Below are positions 1-13,391 of a stretch of 64,000 bases of DNA, one piece after another. The DNA is taken from assembly GCA_019454045.1 (NCBI GenBank), contig SKCR01035552.1:57590-121589 (forward strand), given 5' to 3'. Source of the stretch: Zanthoxylum bungeanum. Its lineage: Eukaryota; Streptophyta; Magnoliopsida; Sapindales; Rutaceae. The translations under genes were made by a program, and so were the position numbers. A model generated the notes under the pieces. The model ran no database searches. It worked only from the letters and a program-made list of their open reading frames with translations, and was not told the origin of the DNA. Position 1 is the stretch's first letter; each line of letters starts with the position of its first letter.

Positions 1-1327
1 GTCGTAATTAAATGATTACGCCTAGCGAATTCACTATTCACGTCGCTAACGAATTAATTCTAAATTAATTCGTTCGCCCGAATTAAAATCTAATTTTAAT
101 TCCGCGTCGAAATCTAATTTCGTTTAATATATCGAATATATTAATTTAATCGATTAATTCCAAATTAATCGTTATCTCTCTCTAGACGATATTTTATCCT
201 AGATAAAATATCTCTATAATTAATCATATATTAATTTTCTCTCTCTTCTATATAATCCCAGATTATTTAAGAGTGCGAGTTATGCGTCATCGGTGGATTA
301 TCGGGAAGCGACCCATGAGATCCCCGGATAAGTTGGCAGTAAATACGGTCGTCGGTGTATCCGAATCACGTATGTACCAAGTACTATGTTCTACCGATTT
401 ACGAGACAAGGTCGACTCCTAGCAAAGCACCAAGTCTTCCCAATTCTCCAGACATATCCATATAGAATATACAAGGATCTATATCAAGCGTAGTATACCA
501 TTGTATTGTGCATATCGGCCCAGTATCGGATAGTCACGTGCTAGGGCTGGGGCTGGATAAGTGTCTGCCCCGTCCGAAACACATATCGGATGTCTGGTAA
601 CATAGTCTCTATAATCGGATATTTATGACCTGGTCACAATATCCCGATTGGATGCGCATCACTCACGAGCACTAGTACCGTATCCTGCGTGACATCATCT
701 CCACTATGACTGAAGTGATACTTCCGTCTCGACATCACACCCAATACACTACGACTCTCTGATAAACCCAGAAGTGGTGTACGTAGAACCGGTTAAAGCC
801 CTGTACCACCAAGACCAAAGTCTATCGATTATCGTAAGTATTAGCGATGTAAGTCTCAGGTTAAGTCTATACACACCTACCTTGAATTCGGCCTCCCATA
901 GACACATAGTCATAATACCAATGGGATTCCGAGGGGTCTATCCAGAGCGAAGCTGTTTCCCGTACCATCGGTGAAACACGACCTCCTATCGCACTTGCAT
1001 AAGTATCCGATACTTATATATATGAGAACTATGCCGTTGTGCCCTCACAATGCACACAAGTGCAATACTAGCCTATTCTGCATTATCGATGTCCAGTCTC
1101 GATAATACTTCGGCTAGGGATATTTAATGATTAATCCTTCGGGGACTGATACTGTCTCATATCATTCTCAATCCAGGAACTAATCATAGGGACCTCTCTT
1201 CATTTATATATCTATGGTGATCTAATCACAAATGATGAGAGTGCAATTTCCTTGTCACATAGTTAATTTGCTACAACAACACAATGATCTGTGCAAATAG
1301 TGACGCTATGGGTCATTTTGTCCAACA
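1..1327 (-). mobile_element. Copia family-A LTR, partial (cut by window start)
   Basis: The minus strand begins TGTTGGACAAAATGACCC at 1327, the same LTR start seen at 16165, 45487 and 57143. It continues through the family's conserved blocks, including the chain of AT-rich inverted repeats at 1-270. The other end and the rest of this element lie outside the window. The bases after it (GAGGC, 1328-1332) would be the target-site duplication, which cannot be checked here. It interrupts the LTR of a family-B element. Apparent short ORFs such as 774-974 recur in other family-A LTRs because of LTR sequence conservation, and I do not regard them as genes. Confidence 0.85.
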
Positions 1328-2067
1328 GAGGCTAGATTGGTGAAGTATTGAATGGATTAAAGTGTTGGATTTTAAATATTTGGTAAAATTGGACAATTTG
1401 GTGAAATTGAAACATTAGGGTTCATAACCCTCTCCAAATTTAGGGATTTTCATATATGTTGTGTATTATGATGTGTCTATGATGCATATAAATTTTTGGG
1501 ATGATTGGATTTGATCTTGACATGCTTTGAACATTAAAAGAGCAAAATACACAATTTTGCCCAATAAGGGCCTCACGGCAATTACACATATTTTTGGGGT
1601 TTATGTTGTAAATCTGATTTTGTTGTATTCTCATGTATTGTACATGTTGGAAATCATTTTAGAACTGATTTGGAATCACCTAAAATTATATTTGACAATT
1701 TGGGGACTAAAATGAACAAAATGCAAACTTTGGGGACCTCACGGTAATTTGTTAGAAATTGTGGTTTTGTGTTGCAATTTATATTTTGATATGTTGGACA
1801 TGTTAGAAATCATTTTAGAAATGATTTAGAATCATCCAAAATTGTATTTGACAATTTTGGGACTAAAATGATCAATTTGCAAAGTATTGGGGCAATTCGG
1901 TAATTACCAAGAAATTTGATCTCTTGTGTAATTTTTCAGAATTTGATAATTGGATAATTAAATAAATAAGTTTATTTGATTGATCCAAGAAAAAGTTTTG
2001 AAATCGGAAAATTTTGATTTTCCACTATTCCGCTGCGTTACCGATATTCCCCCTTAAAACCCCAACA
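1328..2067 (+). mobile_element. Family-B copia 5' LTR, 3' portion (B1)
   Basis: From 1328 the sequence matches 8226-8969, the 3' part of the second LTR of the same element, nearly base for base. It ends CCCCAACA at 2067, just before a primer binding site. The upstream part of this LTR lies beyond the family-A insertion, outside the window. No coding content is seen. Confidence 0.85.
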
Positions 2068-2070
2068 AAA

Positions 2071-2082
2071 TGGTATCAGAGC
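2071..2082 (+). other. Primer binding site, initiator Met tRNA type (B1)
   Basis: TGGTATCAGAGC lies three bases after the LTR end. This is the usual plant copia primer site complementary to the 3' end of initiator Met tRNA, and it fixes the element's plus orientation and LTR boundary. Confidence 0.9.
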
Positions 2083-5000
2083 GAGTCTGATTATGGACAC
2101 CCCGATTTGATTAGCCCTTTAAAATCTAATGTTTCTTCTTTTCTTTACTTGTTGCATGCATATATTTATTTAATTTGATTAAATAAATTAAAAGAATCTT
2201 TTATGGAATATCCCCGCTTAATAAGGTTTTAAAGTAACTGTATTTACTTGTTGCATGCATATATTTATTTAATTTGATTAAATAAATTAAAAGAATCTTT
2301 TATGGAATATCCCCGCTTAATAAGGTTTTAAAGTAACTGGTATTTGGAATACTTGTTTCTTGATTCGCCTTGTCAATACGGTTTATAAATATTTTTCTGT
2401 GACTACATCTGAGACCGTGCCTCTACTGTGAGGGTGTAGCCGATAGAGATTTATTTATGCCGGATGTATATTAGATACTAGATAAATTCAAGCGAAAGCG
2501 GAATCCTGAACGTGCCCTAGCTGTCAGGGTTACATAAGTAACTTGAGTTTATCATTGACGAGTTTAACCTTGGTACGTCTCCTTGTGGGCCTGCCTTAGC
2601 AACGACAATGAGAAACGACCAGGACCGGAAACCTAGGAGTCACTAGTGAGTGATTGACAATGAGTTTTCTACCTGTGAATATACGTAGGCGAGACTGTGC
2701 CTCTGCTGTGAGTCAAAATATATTCATGGGGTCCTCTTCCCATTATGGAATTCGATTTAATTATTGAATTCTCGTTTTTCCGTTGGGGATTACGGTATTA
2801 CGTAAAATAGTGGGAGGCACTGCTAAGTTTAAAAATTCCTTAACTTAGGCAGTGTGTATTATTATGGAAATAGCCGCTTGTTTGTTTTCCTTAATCTATA
2901 TTAGATAGAATTAAACTTTTAATTTACTACACACATATTTTGATATGCTATCTGACTTGACTCTTGGTTGCAGTTATTCTAGAATATGTTCTAGATACTA
3001 CTAGACTAGGATATTATTAGATTGGTCTAAACCATCGGGAACTATTGTTCCGATTTTCTTCAAAAATCAAGATGGTTAATGACTTAGTTTCTAAGTCATG
3101 CTAGATAATCTAGATAGATATCCCTTTTATGATATAATACTTTAGAGAGAATAGTTTCTTATGCAGTAAGAATTGACTTGAATTAGTTCATGTCTCGAGA
3201 TTCTTGACTGGTATTAAGAAAGCCCCATTAGGTATTTGTTTATCTAGTAATGACGTTTCTTAGCTTTAATGACCTATAGAGGCAATGTGTCTGACACAAT
3301 TTGCTAATCAATTATTTGCAATTGTTGTGAATAGTTGAATGCAAATAGTAAAGCTAAAGAAAGGAGATCTGTATAGTTGTGTATAGAAAATATCGATTTT
3401 CACAATACTACAACTATAGGTATTGGATACCAGATCTCCCGTCTAGTTATTTGAAATATTAGTTAATGATTGTTTTTATATTTGATATCGGAACTTGCGA
3501 CTATTAGATAGTTACTTGTTCTTTATAAACAATTGTTATATATTATAAATATAACTAGTAGTGTCATTGACGTAGAGATAAACATTAAGAAAAATTATTC
3601 GGTAAAATAAATAATTTAGAATGATGCTTAATGAGTTTAATCACTTAAGCATTAGATGCTTATTCCGTATGGTAAAGGATGGTTTGATACAAGATCACAC
3701 CACACATCCTTATCCATTTAATGAATATTGTATTCAGGAAGGTGATTAAAATCTCATTTAACCAATGATTTGTCATTGGACCACCAGATTCATTAAATTG
3801 ATACATTAGATGTATGTAGTTTTAATGAATTATAATTGCTTAAGGTAGTTTTCTTTACTTCGTAACTTAGTTTATGAATTGTCATAACTTAGTTACGTGT
3901 TTCTGAAAGAACACATATTGAACGTCTTGAAATGATCAAGCACTTTCAATCTGTTCTAATGAAACGCAGATTGAACATATTTGACTGGTTCAAATATATT
4001 CAATCTGAAATTTTGAAAACGTGATCCTTAAAATTCATAACAAGTCTTTGAATTGTTCCAAGATCTTTGATACGATCAAACATATGAATTTAAAGCAATT
4101 AGTTCTGAGGTTATTCAGTGAATATGATTCATATTCAATATTATTCTTCCATGATTCCATCTTGATGGAATTGAGTAGTGGGAGCAGTCGAATCTTATAT
4201 GATTTGATTCATTTGATATTAAATGTTACCAAATCAGTTTCAATACTCTTGGGGATATGCTCCAGTAACACTAGTTCATCCTTTTAATTTAGGTTCCATT
4301 AATTTCCACAGTTACATATATGATATGTATAGGTAGAAAATCTTAATCTTGAAAAGTTTGAGATTTGAATCTTTCTTTTATATAATAGTTATATAATGGA
4401 AGTTACTTACACCTCGGAGGTATAAGTAAGAGTTTATCATTTATTCTATTTAATAGAATATTGTATTCTATTTGATAGAATATATTTCCTACGATCCTAA
4501 GTAATAAAATCGTTTTATTACTTGGTGTGTAACATCTGATGTTAATCATTCTAGAAAAAGACTTGACTTATTGAAGTCAATTGTGAGAATGATAAACTAT
4601 AATTGGAACTACGTAATTAATAAGATAAAACAACCCTTATACATCTTCCGTACAAGTCCAATAGGATAACAAAATCATTTACTAGTATTTGATACTTAAT
4701 GGTTCTGTTGTTTTCTTATTGAAGAAAATTATCTTATAACTTATAATGGAAGCGATATTTTGATATCTATTCTGGAAGTTCACCATTGAACCATAGATCT
4801 AAGATTGTTCATAGCTTACTACGATCAAGTTTTGAACTTGATTAAGCTTTCATTATGAATTAGTTCATGATATGTGCTAATTGTTTGTGCAGCGAAAGCA
4901 GTGTGAGCTTATTAAAGGTTTGACCTTTATAGTATGACAGTGAGAAAAGTTATACTCAGCAATCTATTGTAGATTCTGAGAAAACTTATCTCTAGTCACA

Positions 5001-6336
5001 CTAATTGAACAATTAAAGATATATTGGTTAATGTTGATATTGAACTGTGCATTTTAGCTAAAGAATGCAAAGTGGCGTTTTTTGAATGACTTATTTAGAT
5101 AAGAGATCAGTTGTGATTTCTTTGTTTGAAGAGTTCATTATGGAATGACCCTAGAGTTTGTGCTCTGCTGAGATCGCAGTTTAGTGTGCTAGCTTATAGA
5201 GCCTATTGTAGACTCGAATAAGTCTTCCGGAAATCTATGTTCTCTGTTTTTGATATAATCAGATTGTCTGATCTTGTCAAAGTATAGAGAATACATATAT
5301 GTTTGAAGGGTTAGTGGGAGCGTACAAATTAATTTCTTGTGTTATATATCCTAACAACATTATCATTATTATAGTAATAATGAGATGTTTGTAAGGTAAA
5401 AGATTTACCTAAGTCTTTTTTACTCCGTGAAAGTAGTGGGAGTAGTCTCTGTTATATTTGATATAAAGTTTTATATAAGATATAAAACTAAGAGACTTGT
5501 GAGATAATCCTATTAGTCGTGCATTAGATATGATCCAATAAAAGACACAATAAGGCTATCTGTATGACAGTTAGTATAACTGTTGGACAGTTATTGTGTG
5601 TCTTATATAAAGTATTCATCTTTCGTAAAGGATGATTCGTTTTTTGAAAGAGATATTGATTAGAATGTCTAATCAATCTTATGTATCATTTGATGATGAC
5701 ATGATAAATACTTTATAATGTGCGATTGTAGATATCGATTTAATCGTAATTGTTACGAGTTATTTTGATATCCTATAGACCATAGGATGGATCTTAAAAC
5801 ACGTTCTTTGTGATGTTTGAGATATTAAGAACGAGTTTCTAATTCATGGAGAATACATTCTGTAACCAATAGGGTCATATTAGTTTTGAGACTAATTATG
5901 ACTTTAGACAGTCTATGTCATAAAGAGTCACAAAAGATACAGTGGGAGTGTCATGAAAGATTCTACTATTTAGTGGAATTAGATGCGACTTATGAAGTTG
6001 CATAGTGACCTTATAAATTAGAAGTTTTGTATTGTTGTTGTGTTTGCGATTGTCTTCATTGTATTTTGGATTTGATCCCTAAATACTTGGACAACTCAAT
6101 AGTTGTAGCACAATATAGATGTAGCATCAGAGTCATATTAATGTATAATTTAGATTCTACAAAATATGAATGATGTTGACTATGGGAAACGATGGAGTTT
6201 GTTTGACAAACTCAATATGTAATAGCAGACCTACTTCTTGTTGCCTACCTCTTAAGTGTTAGGTGAGCTTTTGAGAGCCATGAGTATACGATACACATTG
6301 AGATGTGTATATGATACCGTGGATTGGCACTAGAGC
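2083..6336 (+). pseudogene. Decayed internal region of family-B copia (B1/B2)
   Basis: This is the interior of a copia element between its primer site and its polypurine tract. No ORF longer than about 90 codons remains. Near 5300-5340 a stretch matching the run-up to the copia RT YVDD box (GGGTTAGTGGGAGCG, also at 53550 in element E4) is still recognisable. The 2400-2760 leader carries three imperfect GTGCC-CTGTGAG-type repeats that recur in reverse at 12830-13140. The domain order cannot be read further because of frameshifts and stops. Confidence 0.75.
2144..2341 (+). repeat. Tandem duplication, 99-bp unit
   Basis: The stretch starting TTTACTTGTTGCATGC at 2144 is repeated without visible change from 2243. 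It lies in the leader of element B1, just after the primer binding site, and looks like a recent replication or repair duplication. Confidence 0.9.
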
Positions 6337-6349
6337 AAGTGGGAGAAAT
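6337..6349 (+). other. Polypurine tract (family B)
   Basis: AAGTGGGAGAAAT lies directly before the 3' LTR start TGTTGGGGTTGG. This is the expected second-strand primer site, and similar AAGTGGGAGA tracts precede the LTRs at 28133 (minus) and 54320 (plus). Confidence 0.85.
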
Positions 6350-8969
6350 TGTTGGGGTTGGTGCTCAGAGCGCCAATCCGGACTGTATTTATGTCTTATT
6401 CATGAATACGAACATCCCATTTTCCATAATATTACTTATTTATGGTTGCACCTCTTGTTTTTATATACGCATTCGATCTAATTACGATAAGATTGAAACT
6501 AAATGTTGTTTAGTGATATGTATATATTAGACAAAGGCCCGATAATATATAATGCAGTACACAGTTACAAAGTTAGTTTGTAATTGACATTAGGAAGTGT
6601 CACTGCTAAATGTATATTATCTGATATAGTTCCTGGTCAAGATTCACTAACATGGGTCAGTTAGTCAAATATGTTGAGACCAGTACATGTCGTATATCGA
6701 GACTTGGTCCGATGGTTTATCCCAATGAACCATGAGTCTAGAGAGAATCGTATAGACGTGTAGGTGTTTATAGTGGATAAACACTAAACGACTCACCGAA
6801 GATTCTTAATGGATGGTACATCAACGTCAATAAGAATATTCTTTGGTTGAGTAGCATAGTGGTCCTTCCACTTGAGACACCACTGTGGATGTATGAGACA
6901 TCCTCCACACTTAGATGGCAGTCACGTCACCGATCTATTTAGATCAGACCTTCGCCTGTTTGTAGGGTGTGGACCGATCCTCAGGATATCTTGTGTGTGT
7001 CAAGATAGGATCTGTCAGTCCTGTGTACAGGGCATAGGTAGTCAATATGTGATTAGCAATCAGTTAAATCTATGGCCATAGTATACTTCGGAAATCAGTT
7101 CCGAATGTTATTTATAGATTGCTAATAAAATCGTCAACGTGATAATACCTATAGAGATTTGATGTTTACATCTATATCTCTGGGATTATCCGGATACCTG
7201 TGACGGACAGATTATACGTATGCAATGACCTCAACTTGTATGATTCAGCGAGTTTATCCGTGGTCGTCATAATTTACGGGTGGGTAAATTATGGACACGA
7301 AATTGGATTTTGTGACGGATATACCTGAATCTAGAGAGTCTCACTAATGAAATATACTCGTAGAGCACTAGGGCAATATTTATAAATAATACTGATTATT
7401 TATAAGTCGTTTAAAGGTTAAACGGAAAATACATGTGTAGGGACCTAATAGTCATTTCTTAATTTTTTTGTATTTGCATTTAATGTTAGATTTTATGAAA
7501 TACACATTAATTAATTGTCAAATTGAGATATTTGACTAATATCATAAATATATATGTATTTAATATTTAATGTAAATATAATATATATATTTAATATATT
7601 TGTATTTAAATAATTAATTAATTATTTAATTGTTAAATAATTAAATTAATTGAAATATAAATATCTTAAAGTTGTGATAATTATGGAAATGCTTTTGGTT
7701 GCCTTTGTTGACTTTAAGAAATTCATTAAATGGTTTAATGATAAAGTTATACAAGTTGTTAAAGCTTTAATTGAAATAAAATGCAAAATATCTAGATATT
7801 TATTTATTTCTTCTCACATAATCGGCCAAGGCTAATTTGGAGGAGATATAAATTGTTTTGTTTCAATTTTAGGGTTTAACAAGTTCATTTGAGACAAAAT
7901 AAACATAAAAAGAAGTTGAGAGAAAAGTTTGAAGGCAAAAGGAAAAAGCTTGGAAATCTTTGAGTTTTGTAAGTTTTTCTTTAAAGCTTTCAACATGGAA
8001 ATTGTTTCTAACATTCTTGGCATCATTTTATGTTGCTTTGATGTTCTTTCTTCTATTATAGTTTGTGTTTATTTGGTTGAGAACTTGTGTGAAAGATTGA
8101 TGCATGTAAGTGAGCTTAAACTTGTTTTAAAGCTTTACTTTTGATTTTGGAAAATCAAGTTGCCATTCTAGAGTTGGTAAGCCACTCCTTGGTGACCTAG
8201 AATTGTTCTAGAGTTGTTTCAAATTGGTGAGGCTAGATTAGTGAAGTATTGAATGGATTAAAGTGTTGGATTTTAAAGATTTGGTAAAATTGGACAATTT
8301 GGTGAAATTGAAAAATTAGGGTTCATAACCCTCTCCAAATTTAGGGCTTTTCATATATGTTGTGTATTATGATGTGTATATGATGCATATAAATTTTTGG
8401 GATGATTGGATTTGATCTTGATGTGTTTTGAACATTAAAAGAGCAAAAATATACAATTTTGCCCAACAAGGGTCTCACGGTAATTACACATATTTTTGGG
8501 GTTTATGTTGTAAATCTGATTTTGTTGTATTCTCATGTATTGTACATGTTGGAAATCATTTTAGAACTGATTTGGAATCACCTAAAATTGTATTTGACAA
8601 TTTGGGGACTAAAATGAACAAAATGCAAACTTTGGGGACCTCACGGCAATTTGTTAGAAATTGTGGTTTTGTGTTGCAATTTATATTTTGATATGTTGGA
8701 CATGTTGGAAATCATTTTAGAAATGATTTAGAATCATCCAAAATTGTATTTGACAATTTTGGGACTAAAATGATCAATTTGCAAAGTATTGGGGCAATTC
8801 GGTAGTTACCAAAAAATTTGATCTCTTGTGTAATTTTTCAGAATTTGATAATTGGATAATTAAATAAATAAGTTTATTTGATTGATCCGAGAAAAAGTTT
8901 TGAAATCGGAAATTTTTGATTTTCCACTATTCCGCTGCATTTCCGATATTCCCCCTTAAAACCCCAACA
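6350..8969 (+). mobile_element. Family-B copia 3' LTR (B2)
   Basis: It starts TGTTGGGGTTGGTGCTCAG after a polypurine tract and ends CCCCAACA, giving a 2.62-kb LTR with TG...CA ends. Its 3' part matches 1328-2067, and a reverse copy of the family LTR is at 13392-15791. Immediately after it the sequence is gypsy integrase, so this element was inserted into gypsy G1. Short ORFs inside the LTR are not supported as genes. Confidence 0.88.
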
Positions 8970-10190
8970 AGATAAGCATAAGTTCTTGGTCGGGGTACGT
9001 GATTTTTATTGGGATGATTCATATTTATTTAAATACTGTCCATACCAAATATTGAGATGTTGCATTCCTGAAGATGAAGTTCTAAGTGTCCTTACATTTT
9101 ATCATTCTCACGCTTGTGGAGGCCATTTTTCACTAAAGAAAACTGCTGTAAAAATCTTGTAGTGAGGTTTCTACTGGCCTCTGTTATATAAAGATACAAA
9201 TTGTTTCTGTCGTTCCTGTGATAGGTGTAAAAAATTAGGTGCATTATTCCATCGTAATATGATCCCTAATCTTGTCATTGAAATACTTGATTGTTGGGAT
9301 ATTGATTTTATGGGACCTTTCCCGCCTTCTTTTGGATACCTTTACATTCTTCTTGCAGTAGATTATATGTCTAAATGGGTTGAGGTAGTAGCGTGTCGAG
9401 CTAATGACAATACCACTGTGGTTAAATTCTTAAAGAAACATGTAATGTCACGTTTTGGTACGCCACGTGTCATTATTAGTGATCGAGGGACACATTTTTG
9501 TAATCGATCATTTGAGGCTTTGATGCGCAGGTCCGGTGTAGTGCATAAGATTTCTACTGCTTATCACCCACATACAAATAGACAAGCAGAGCTAGTAAAT
9601 AAGGAGATAAAATAAATATTGGAGAAAATGGTTTACCCTAACCTTAAGGATTGGTCTTTACGACTTCCAGATGCATTTTGACCATACCGCACAGCTTACA
9701 AATCCCCATTTGGGATGTCTCCTCAAAGACTTATATTTGGATAAGCATGTCATTTACCTGTTGAGTTAGAACATAGAGCCTATCGGGCTATTAAAAATCT
9801 TAGTCTTGATTTGAGTTCTGCAGGTACACAGCGAAAGCTCCAACTGACACAACTTGAAGAATTGAGGAATGATGCTTATGATAACTCCCGAATCTATAAA
9901 GCAAAGATGAAAGCTGCCCATGACAGACAAATCATGAGGAAGAACTTTGAACCAAACCAAAAGGTCTATCTTTATGACTCGAGACTCCATCTTCACCCAG
10001 GCAAGTTGCGATCCCGATGGACCGGACCTTTTACTGTGAAGCAAGTTTTCCCACATGGAGCTGTCGAAGTGGAGGAGCCCATGGATGGTAGAGTGTTCAA
10101 AGTTAATGGCTAGAGATTAAAATCGTTCTTTGAAAATAAGATCCATGCACCGGAGGATGCGCCTCATGCAGATCCGGCTTATGACGATTG
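8970..10190 (+). pseudogene. Gypsy (Athila/Tat-like) integrase pseudogene of G1
   Basis: One reading frame gives a Ty3/gypsy integrase from just before the HHCC zinc finger to the C-terminal domain. The finger residues (HSHACGGHF ... CDRCKK) and the catalytic core (D in WDIDFMGP, D in ISDRGTHF, E in RQAELVNKEIK) are visible. The frame is interrupted by in-frame stops near 9163-9168, 9613, 9679, 9741 and 10111, but I see no frameshift. The 5' part of the element is separated by the family-B insertion and lies outside the window. The protein resembles the intact integrase of G2 (37382-38623) but is clearly diverged from it. Confidence 0.88.
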
Positions 10191-11435
10191 ATATCTCCCT
10201 CCTCCTTGTTTGTTCATATTTTTTTTTTGTTTAAATTTCTTTCTTCTATTTGTTTTGTTTTTTTTTTCAATTTCTTTTGCAGGATAACTCCCTATTTCAT
10301 CCAGGTTCACGATCTCTCTATTCAGGTGAACTCCTTACTTTTTCTCACATCCTTATTGCCGTTAACATTGAGGATAATGTTTGATTTAGGTTGGGGGTAG
10401 TCATATTATGGTTATATTATCATATGTTGTATCTGGTTGTTCATGTGTTAGTCTTGTTATTCTTTATGAAAAAAATTTGTTAGTTTTTTGTCCTTAATAG
10501 TAAAGCATGAATCCAATGATGAATATTGTTTGCTTTAGGATGAAATCTTAGAAACGATAAGTTCTTTAATGTACTTTTATCTGATGCCTTGAGTAGTTGA
10601 TCTAGGTTAGACTCGTAAGCACTTAACTATAGGTTTTTAGCAGTAAGAACCTAGGTCATTGGCAAAGTGACTAGTTGAAGAAATTGATCTAGATGAATGA
10701 CCGTTTGCTTAGATGTCTATCTTGATTTGCTAGTTTTATGATGTATGGTATGGTTAAAAATAAAAGCAGAAAATTTTGAAAAAAAAAAGGAAAAATAAAA
10801 AAAAAAGAAATTAAACCACCTATAACCGATAATCGTGAAGCTACCCATGGGCGAGTGTTAGGACCACCATGTGGAGAAATGCTACCTTAAAGGGTGGGTG
10901 TGTTGAAAAACAAGAAAAGATTTTGAAAGAAAAAAAATCATATCATACTGAGCACAGAAAGGCAAATACATAGCACATTTGATATATCTAGGTAGGTTTG
11001 ACCCATTGGATCCCAATTTTTAAACGAAATCACTGAGTTGGCTTACCAGGATTCAAGCTGTGAATGAACCTTTACACACACACATTGTGAGTCTGGCTTA
11101 GATGATCTATTCAATGACTTGGATTCGAGTTACATTAAGTACTTTGCATATTCTCTGAATTCATTACTAGGCATTAGTTGAGGACAATAATATGTGTAGC
11201 TATTGGGACTATTTCATTTTGTTATTTATACATGATTGTATATGTTTTGAATGACGTTTATTGGTATCATCCACTAGGGTCGCCTAGGGGTTTAAAGGCT
11301 AATTGCATATGCTAAATGCAATCGTGATCCTACGAAAGTGACTTAGATAACTTTTATTTTTAATTTAGTTTAGTTCTTATTTTCTTTTTACGCTTGAATT
11401 GCTAGGGATTAGCAAAAAGCTAGTTGTGGGTTGTG
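10191..11435 (+). other. 3' non-coding internal region of gypsy G1
   Basis: This stretch separates the integrase remnant from the 3' LTR and has no credible ORF. It contains an A-rich run (10775-10815), a G-rich purine run at 10388-10398 and, at 11270-11349, a block of about 80 bp strongly conserved in G2 (34503-34582, opposite strand). A weak polypurine tract (GTTGTGGGTTG) precedes the LTR at 11436. Unlike G2, no accessory genes are present here. Confidence 0.7.
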
Positions 11436-12627
11436 ATAAGTGCATGAAAAGTGCTTTAAACATCGCTAATTCGGCTTGATTATCATGTATTTGATCTTAA
11501 TTTTAGTTTATTTTATGTCTTATTATTAGGAAGTAATGGAAGATGAATCTTGGAGAAATTATACATGTTTCGGGACCTTATGGACGCATCGGAAGCATGC
11601 GGGAAGAACGAAAATGAAGAAAACACAAAATCAGAAAAGTCAAGTGGCGTCGCGACACCGCCTCAGCTTCTTCCCATACATTTTCCAGCAAGTTTGGCAC
11701 CCCAACGGCACTTCCGGTGCCTCAGTGCCACGGAAGACCTCATAAACTTAATTTAGTCGTGTTTGATGCGTACAAGGACTCCGGGACTTCCCTATATAAA
11801 CCCAAGTTCGTCCAAGACTCTAATAAAGGGAGAAAAACAGAGAGAAAATACACAACAAGGAGTTGAAGTCACATTTTTTGAGAGAGAAGAACGAGAAAGC
11901 TACATGCCAGACATGATGCTCCTCCGATCTATCAAGACTATGTCTCTCTTCTGCATGGAGAACTAATCTCCTTGGCAAACTAAAGATGATCTCTTGTACT
12001 TAACTTCTTATATTCATGTTTTGTATTCCTGAATACTCTTCAACGTGTTAATATAATTGATGATTTGTTATTCTTTATTATCTTTTGATTATGAATATAG
12101 AGATTGTGTTTTACCAATTTGCATATAGGAATACTCATGCTTCTTCTATGTGTGATTGGGGAACCAAATTGTGACTGGTAATGTTATTTTATAAGTTTAT
12201 CCTCTGCTACAGTATTGTTTGGGGGTATATTATCGATGTTAGATAGGTCATAACGATAACATTGTATGATGTTAACATAGAGAAAATAATTCACCGATTA
12301 CCTTATAATTTAATATGTTTTGAATTGAAATATCTTCCAATTGTTGGTTTGGGATCTGAAACCTTCAATTGAGTAATAAAAAGAATCAATTACTGAATAT
12401 AGGGATTTGATATAAGAGGGATTCATGACACTTTGCTGCTTTTCTCTACTGATAACTCTTAAGTATTTTTCCATAGTTTTATTTCACATTACCAATTAAA
12501 CTCTTTTCTTTAATCAAGTTATTACTAACGTTTTGTTTAAGTGAATTAGTTCCTTGCAACGATCTCTCTGAGGAATCGACACCTCAACTATATAACGATA
12601 ACAGCAAGTACTTTTTAGGCGTAATCA
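11436..12627 (+). mobile_element. Gypsy G1 3' LTR
   Basis: It starts TGATAAGTGC after a stretch that aligns with the end of G2's interior (CTAGNGATTAGCAAAA then a G-rich tract). It probably ends GCGTAATCA at about 12627. A TATA box (CTATATAAAC) lies near 11793-11802. The right boundary rests only on the CA end and on the start of family-B leader sequence soon after, so it may be off by some tens of bases. The ORFs around 11536-11966 lie in the LTR and look fortuitous. Confidence 0.65.
11793..11802 (+). promoter_or_regulatory. Probable TATA box of G1 LTR
   Basis: CTATATAAAC lies about 360 bp into the LTR, a fitting place for the end of U3. No experimental start is known. Confidence 0.5.
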
Positions 12628-13391
12628 GCCACCATCGCAAATCTATCATATAGATTACGAAAAAATGTTAGCAGAATTAAACAGTTTCATATAATATCTA
12701 ATGCATTAACTAGATCATGGATTTTTAATCTAAAAATGCACCTCCCACTAAATAATGCAATACTGTAATTCGCAAACAGAATATAAAGATTTAATAATTA
12801 AATTAAATACAAATAATGAAAGGTGGACCCCATGAATATATTTCAGCTCACAGCTTTGGCACATTCTCGCCTACGTATATTCATTAGGTAGACAACTCAT
12901 TGTCAATCACTCACTAGTAACTCCTGGTTTTCAGTCCTAGTCGTTTCTCGTTGTGACAGCTTTGACACGTTCACAATGAGGCGTACCAAGTTTAAACTCG
13001 TCAATGATAAACTCAAGCAACTTGCTTAACCCTGACAGCTTTGGCACGTTCAGGATTCCGCTTTTGCTTGAATTTATCTAGTATCAAATATACATCCATT
13101 CATAAATAAATTTCTTTCGGCTACATTTTCACAACTTTGGTACATTCTCGAATGTAGTCATAAAAATGATATCCATATCCGTATTGACAAGACAGACCAT
13201 GTAACATGCATCAAATATAAAATTAACATATAACCTTATTAATTAGGGATTTTTCGCAAAAGATGCTTTTACTTTATTTAATAAAATTAAATAAACACAT
13301 GCATGCATAAAGTAAAGATTAAATTAAACATTGAATTTAAAGGCATAATCATATCGAGTGTTCAGAATCAGACTCGCTCTGATACCATTTT
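12628..13391 (-). mobile_element. Family-B copia leader, minus strand (B3), with primer site 13376-13387
   Basis: Read on the minus strand, 13376-13387 is TGGTATCAGAGC next to an LTR end. The following 550 bp match the family-B leader at 2400-2760, including the repeated GTGCC/CTGTGA stretches. The copy is cut at about 12628 by the G1 LTR. No coding sequence is seen. Confidence 0.8.

Noticed and set aside
12600..12660. A precise right border and TSD for the G1 LTR
   Set aside because: The CA end at 12627 is plausible but no duplication can be checked because the left side of G1 is outside the window.
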